This document shows positions 63,401-64,000 of a stretch of 64,000 nt of DNA, piece after piece. A model generated the notes under the pieces. It ran no database searches. It saw nothing but the letters and a program-made list of their open reading frames with translations, and had not been told where the DNA came from. The first letter of the stretch is position 1; each line of letters opens with the position of its first letter. Made by a program: the position numbers and the translations under genes. This stretch comes from Mycolicibacterium senegalense (GTDB lineage: Bacteria; Actinomycetota; Actinomycetes; Mycobacteriales; Mycobacteriaceae), in contig NZ_CP081000.1 in the NCBI RefSeq assembly GCF_019645875.1, positions 3,472,001 through 3,536,000 of the forward strand. Reading direction: 5' to 3'.

Positions 63401-64000
63401 CCGTTCGGCGGTCAGCCGCGGGCGGTCGTGGTAGCCGTGTGCGACATGTGTTCCGCCGATGTAGATCTCACCGATCACCCCGACCGGCACGGGCTGCAGG
63501 GCATCGTCGAGCAGGTGGATCGTGGTGTTGATCTTGGGCTTGCCGATCGGCACGATCCGCGCGCCCTGCTTGCCTTCCACTTTGTAGCGGGTGCAGTTCA
63601 GCACCGTTTCGGTGGGTCCGTAGAAGTTGTGCAGCAGAGAGTCGAACGTCGCCAGGAACTTGTCGGCGATCTCGCCGGGCAGCGCCTCGCCGCCGATCGG
63701 CACACGCTGCAGCGTGCGCCACTCGTTGACACCCGGCAGCGATAGGAACAGTCCCAACAGAGACGGCACGAAGTGCATCGAGGTGATGCCCTCGTTGCGC
63801 AGCAGGTCGGTGAGGTATCCGATGTCGCCCAAGCCGCCCGGCTTCGGGATCACCAGCCGCGCACCCGCGGCCAGCATGCCGAAGATCTCGCCGATCGACA
63901 CGTCGAAGCTCTGCGAGGCGACCTGCAGGAGACGCTCCTCCTGGGACACCTGGTAGTCACCGCCGAACCAGACGAAGTACTCGGCGATCGGCCGGTGCGG
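60467..64000 (-). CDS. mbtE: Mycobactin non-ribosomal peptide synthetase MbtE (5' end beyond window)
   Basis: The reading frame is open to base 64000, so the N-terminus is missing; 1177 residues are seen. In order: adenylation domain from mid-core onward (SFDVSIGEIF, FYGPTETVLN), carrier (Ser codon 62867-62869 in LGGHSLLA), condensation domain (active HHIAADHWSG), a shortened adenylation remnant without its core motifs, and a second carrier (Ser codon 60695-60697 in LGGDSILA). Incorporates the lysine core of mycobactin. The total would be about 1700 residues, as in M. tuberculosis (1682). Confidence 0.93.
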   Translation of the reverse strand, partial: PHRPIAEYFVWFGGDYQVSQEERLLQVASQSFDVSIGEIFGMLAAGARLVIPKPGGLGDIGYLTDLLRNEGITSMHFVPSLLGLFLSLPGVNEWRTLQRVPIGGEALPGEIADKFLATFDSLLHNFYGPTETVLNCTRYKVEGKQGARIVPIGKPKINTTIHLLDDALQPVPVGVIGEIYIGGTHVAHGYHDRPRLTAERFVADPFNPGGRMYRSGDLARRNADGDIEFVGRADEQVKIRGFRIELGEVSAAISVDPSVGQAVVVVSDLPSLGKSLVAYITPAADADRVEIDRIRARVTAALPEYMIPAAFVELPEIPITAHGKIDRRALPEPEIRSATEFRAPETETEHEIVALFGELLERDGVGADDSFFDLGGHSLLATKLVAAVRSRCGVELGVADVFENATVAGLAAKVDELRDSGLGAGLPAIVATAHDGPAQMSAAQHRQWFQFRIDGPNPVNNVPFAARLTGPCDVEALASAVSDIVARHEILRTTYREIDGVPYQVVHPVAPVTVRRADGSGEDWVQGELDTERRHCFDLENEWPVRAAMLSTPDSHVLSLVVHHIAADHWSGTVLFTDLLTAYHARRAGHAPEWAPLPVQYADFASWQAQLLSGDDDRVEEQRTYWTKQLAGLSGEADVENGLQPDFPRPPVPTGEGKALDFTIDTALRGKLVELSRELGVTEFMVLQAAVAIALHKAGQGTDIALGTPVAGRTAPELDALIGFFINIVVLRNDLSGNPSLREVLRRSREMALAAYKHQDLPFDRVVDAVSPVRSLARNPLFGVVVHVREDMPAEQVIDTSADGETRFTALEPTFDVAHADLSLNFFAEAGGGYRGTVIYRTELYEAATAQRLVNWLHRIVEAFADDADQTVRDIAVIDATERALVVEDWSRKAVPPGGLPQTEGADRVYVLDEWHQPVAIGVTGDVYYAGGAVNEAARVAGGTAAQRFVPNPFGGGHLYRTGDRGRWTTDGRLEPITAGEPRLQAALEALEGVAAAATRRWDVRGVTTLAGYLVAEPSVADGDTLLENARAALGEEFADAVLTVVDDIEPATLPRPRARATAPSEPPATATEHTLAAMLVELLGAAEVGRYDDFFTLGGDSILAVQLAARARDAGMALTARMVFEHPGLADLAAAVDAAGAQAEAGDVHHEPMSASGLSPDELAALTAGWGQETAT

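Noticed and set aside
63947..63949. GTG at 63949 as the start of mbtE
   Set aside because: The frame stays open to the window edge and lies in the middle of an adenylation domain, so the gene is cut by the window, not started here.

Overview
The window is high-GC chromosomal DNA from a mycobacterium, probably a rapid-growing Mycolicibacterium-type species. Evidence for this: the mycobactin genes mbtE-F-G-H; mycobacterial DnaG, Dgt, SmtB-Zur, Z-prenyl diphosphate synthase, Era, PhoH, DnaJ2 and HrcA; cutinase, LppH-type and LppP/LprE-type lipoproteins and Esp proteins; many GTG starts; and ATGA/GTGA overlaps. Gene order recalls M. tuberculosis Rv2314c-Rv2327 (tldE/tldD, uspABC, an ECF-type transporter, MarR) and then Rv2342-Rv2380c (tRNA-Asn, dnaG, dgt, glyS, smtB, zur, uppS, recO, amiA2, era, ybeY, phoH, rsmE, dnaJ2, hrcA, mbtH-E), with several insertions and losses. 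All family calls come from reading motifs and from memory of homologues; no search was run.

Layout. 0-4 kb: a PonA2-like class A penicillin-binding protein, a 51-residue membrane protein, a PknH-sensor-type lipoprotein and a tRNA with anticodon CAT. 4-10 kb: threonine aldolase, a carboxymuconolactone decarboxylase-like protein, a YwaF-type membrane protein, the TldE/TldD protease pair and a small P-loop kinase. 10-17 kb: a Tat-exported sulfatase, an epimerase-like protein, a cutinase and the uspABC sugar importer without its own ATPase. 17-23 kb: a DUF4349 protein, an ECF-type transporter (EcfT plus an S-A-A fusion), a MarR regulator with a clear promoter/operator, an MFS exporter and a DUF1275 protein. 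23-28 kb: a phytase-like secreted protein coupled to a VIT/CCC1 metal transporter, an acyl-CoA oxidase-like enzyme and a lipoprotein. 28-39 kb: tRNA-Asn, dnaG, dgt, a TPM-domain protein, an HxlR/SDR/alcohol dehydrogenase group, glyS and the zinc regulators smtB-zur. 39-54 kb: the uppS-recO and era-ybeY-phoH-rsmE-dnaJ2-hrcA housekeeping run. 54-64 kb: mbtH, mbtG, mbtF and the 3' part of mbtE, which runs off the window.

The most unusual region is 43.2-45.9 kb. Four same-strand genes sit between amiA2 and era, which are neighbours in M. tuberculosis. They encode an EspA/EspE-like protein with a Gly-Ser tail, an EspC/EspF-like protein with a YxxxD secretion motif and four cysteines, an EspD/EspH-like acidic protein and a Pro/Tyr-rich membrane protein. 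No ESX core gene is in the window, so this looks like an orphan type VII secretion effector cassette. Other signals are a MarR palindrome lying in the spacer of its own promoter, two palindromes over the smtB promoter and start, two long back-to-back hairpins between convergent genes at 23.3-23.5 kb, many genes arranged for leaderless translation, and degenerate domains in both mycobactin NRPSs. No IS element, integrase, CRISPR array or replication origin was seen, and no gene-free stretch exceeds 300 bases.
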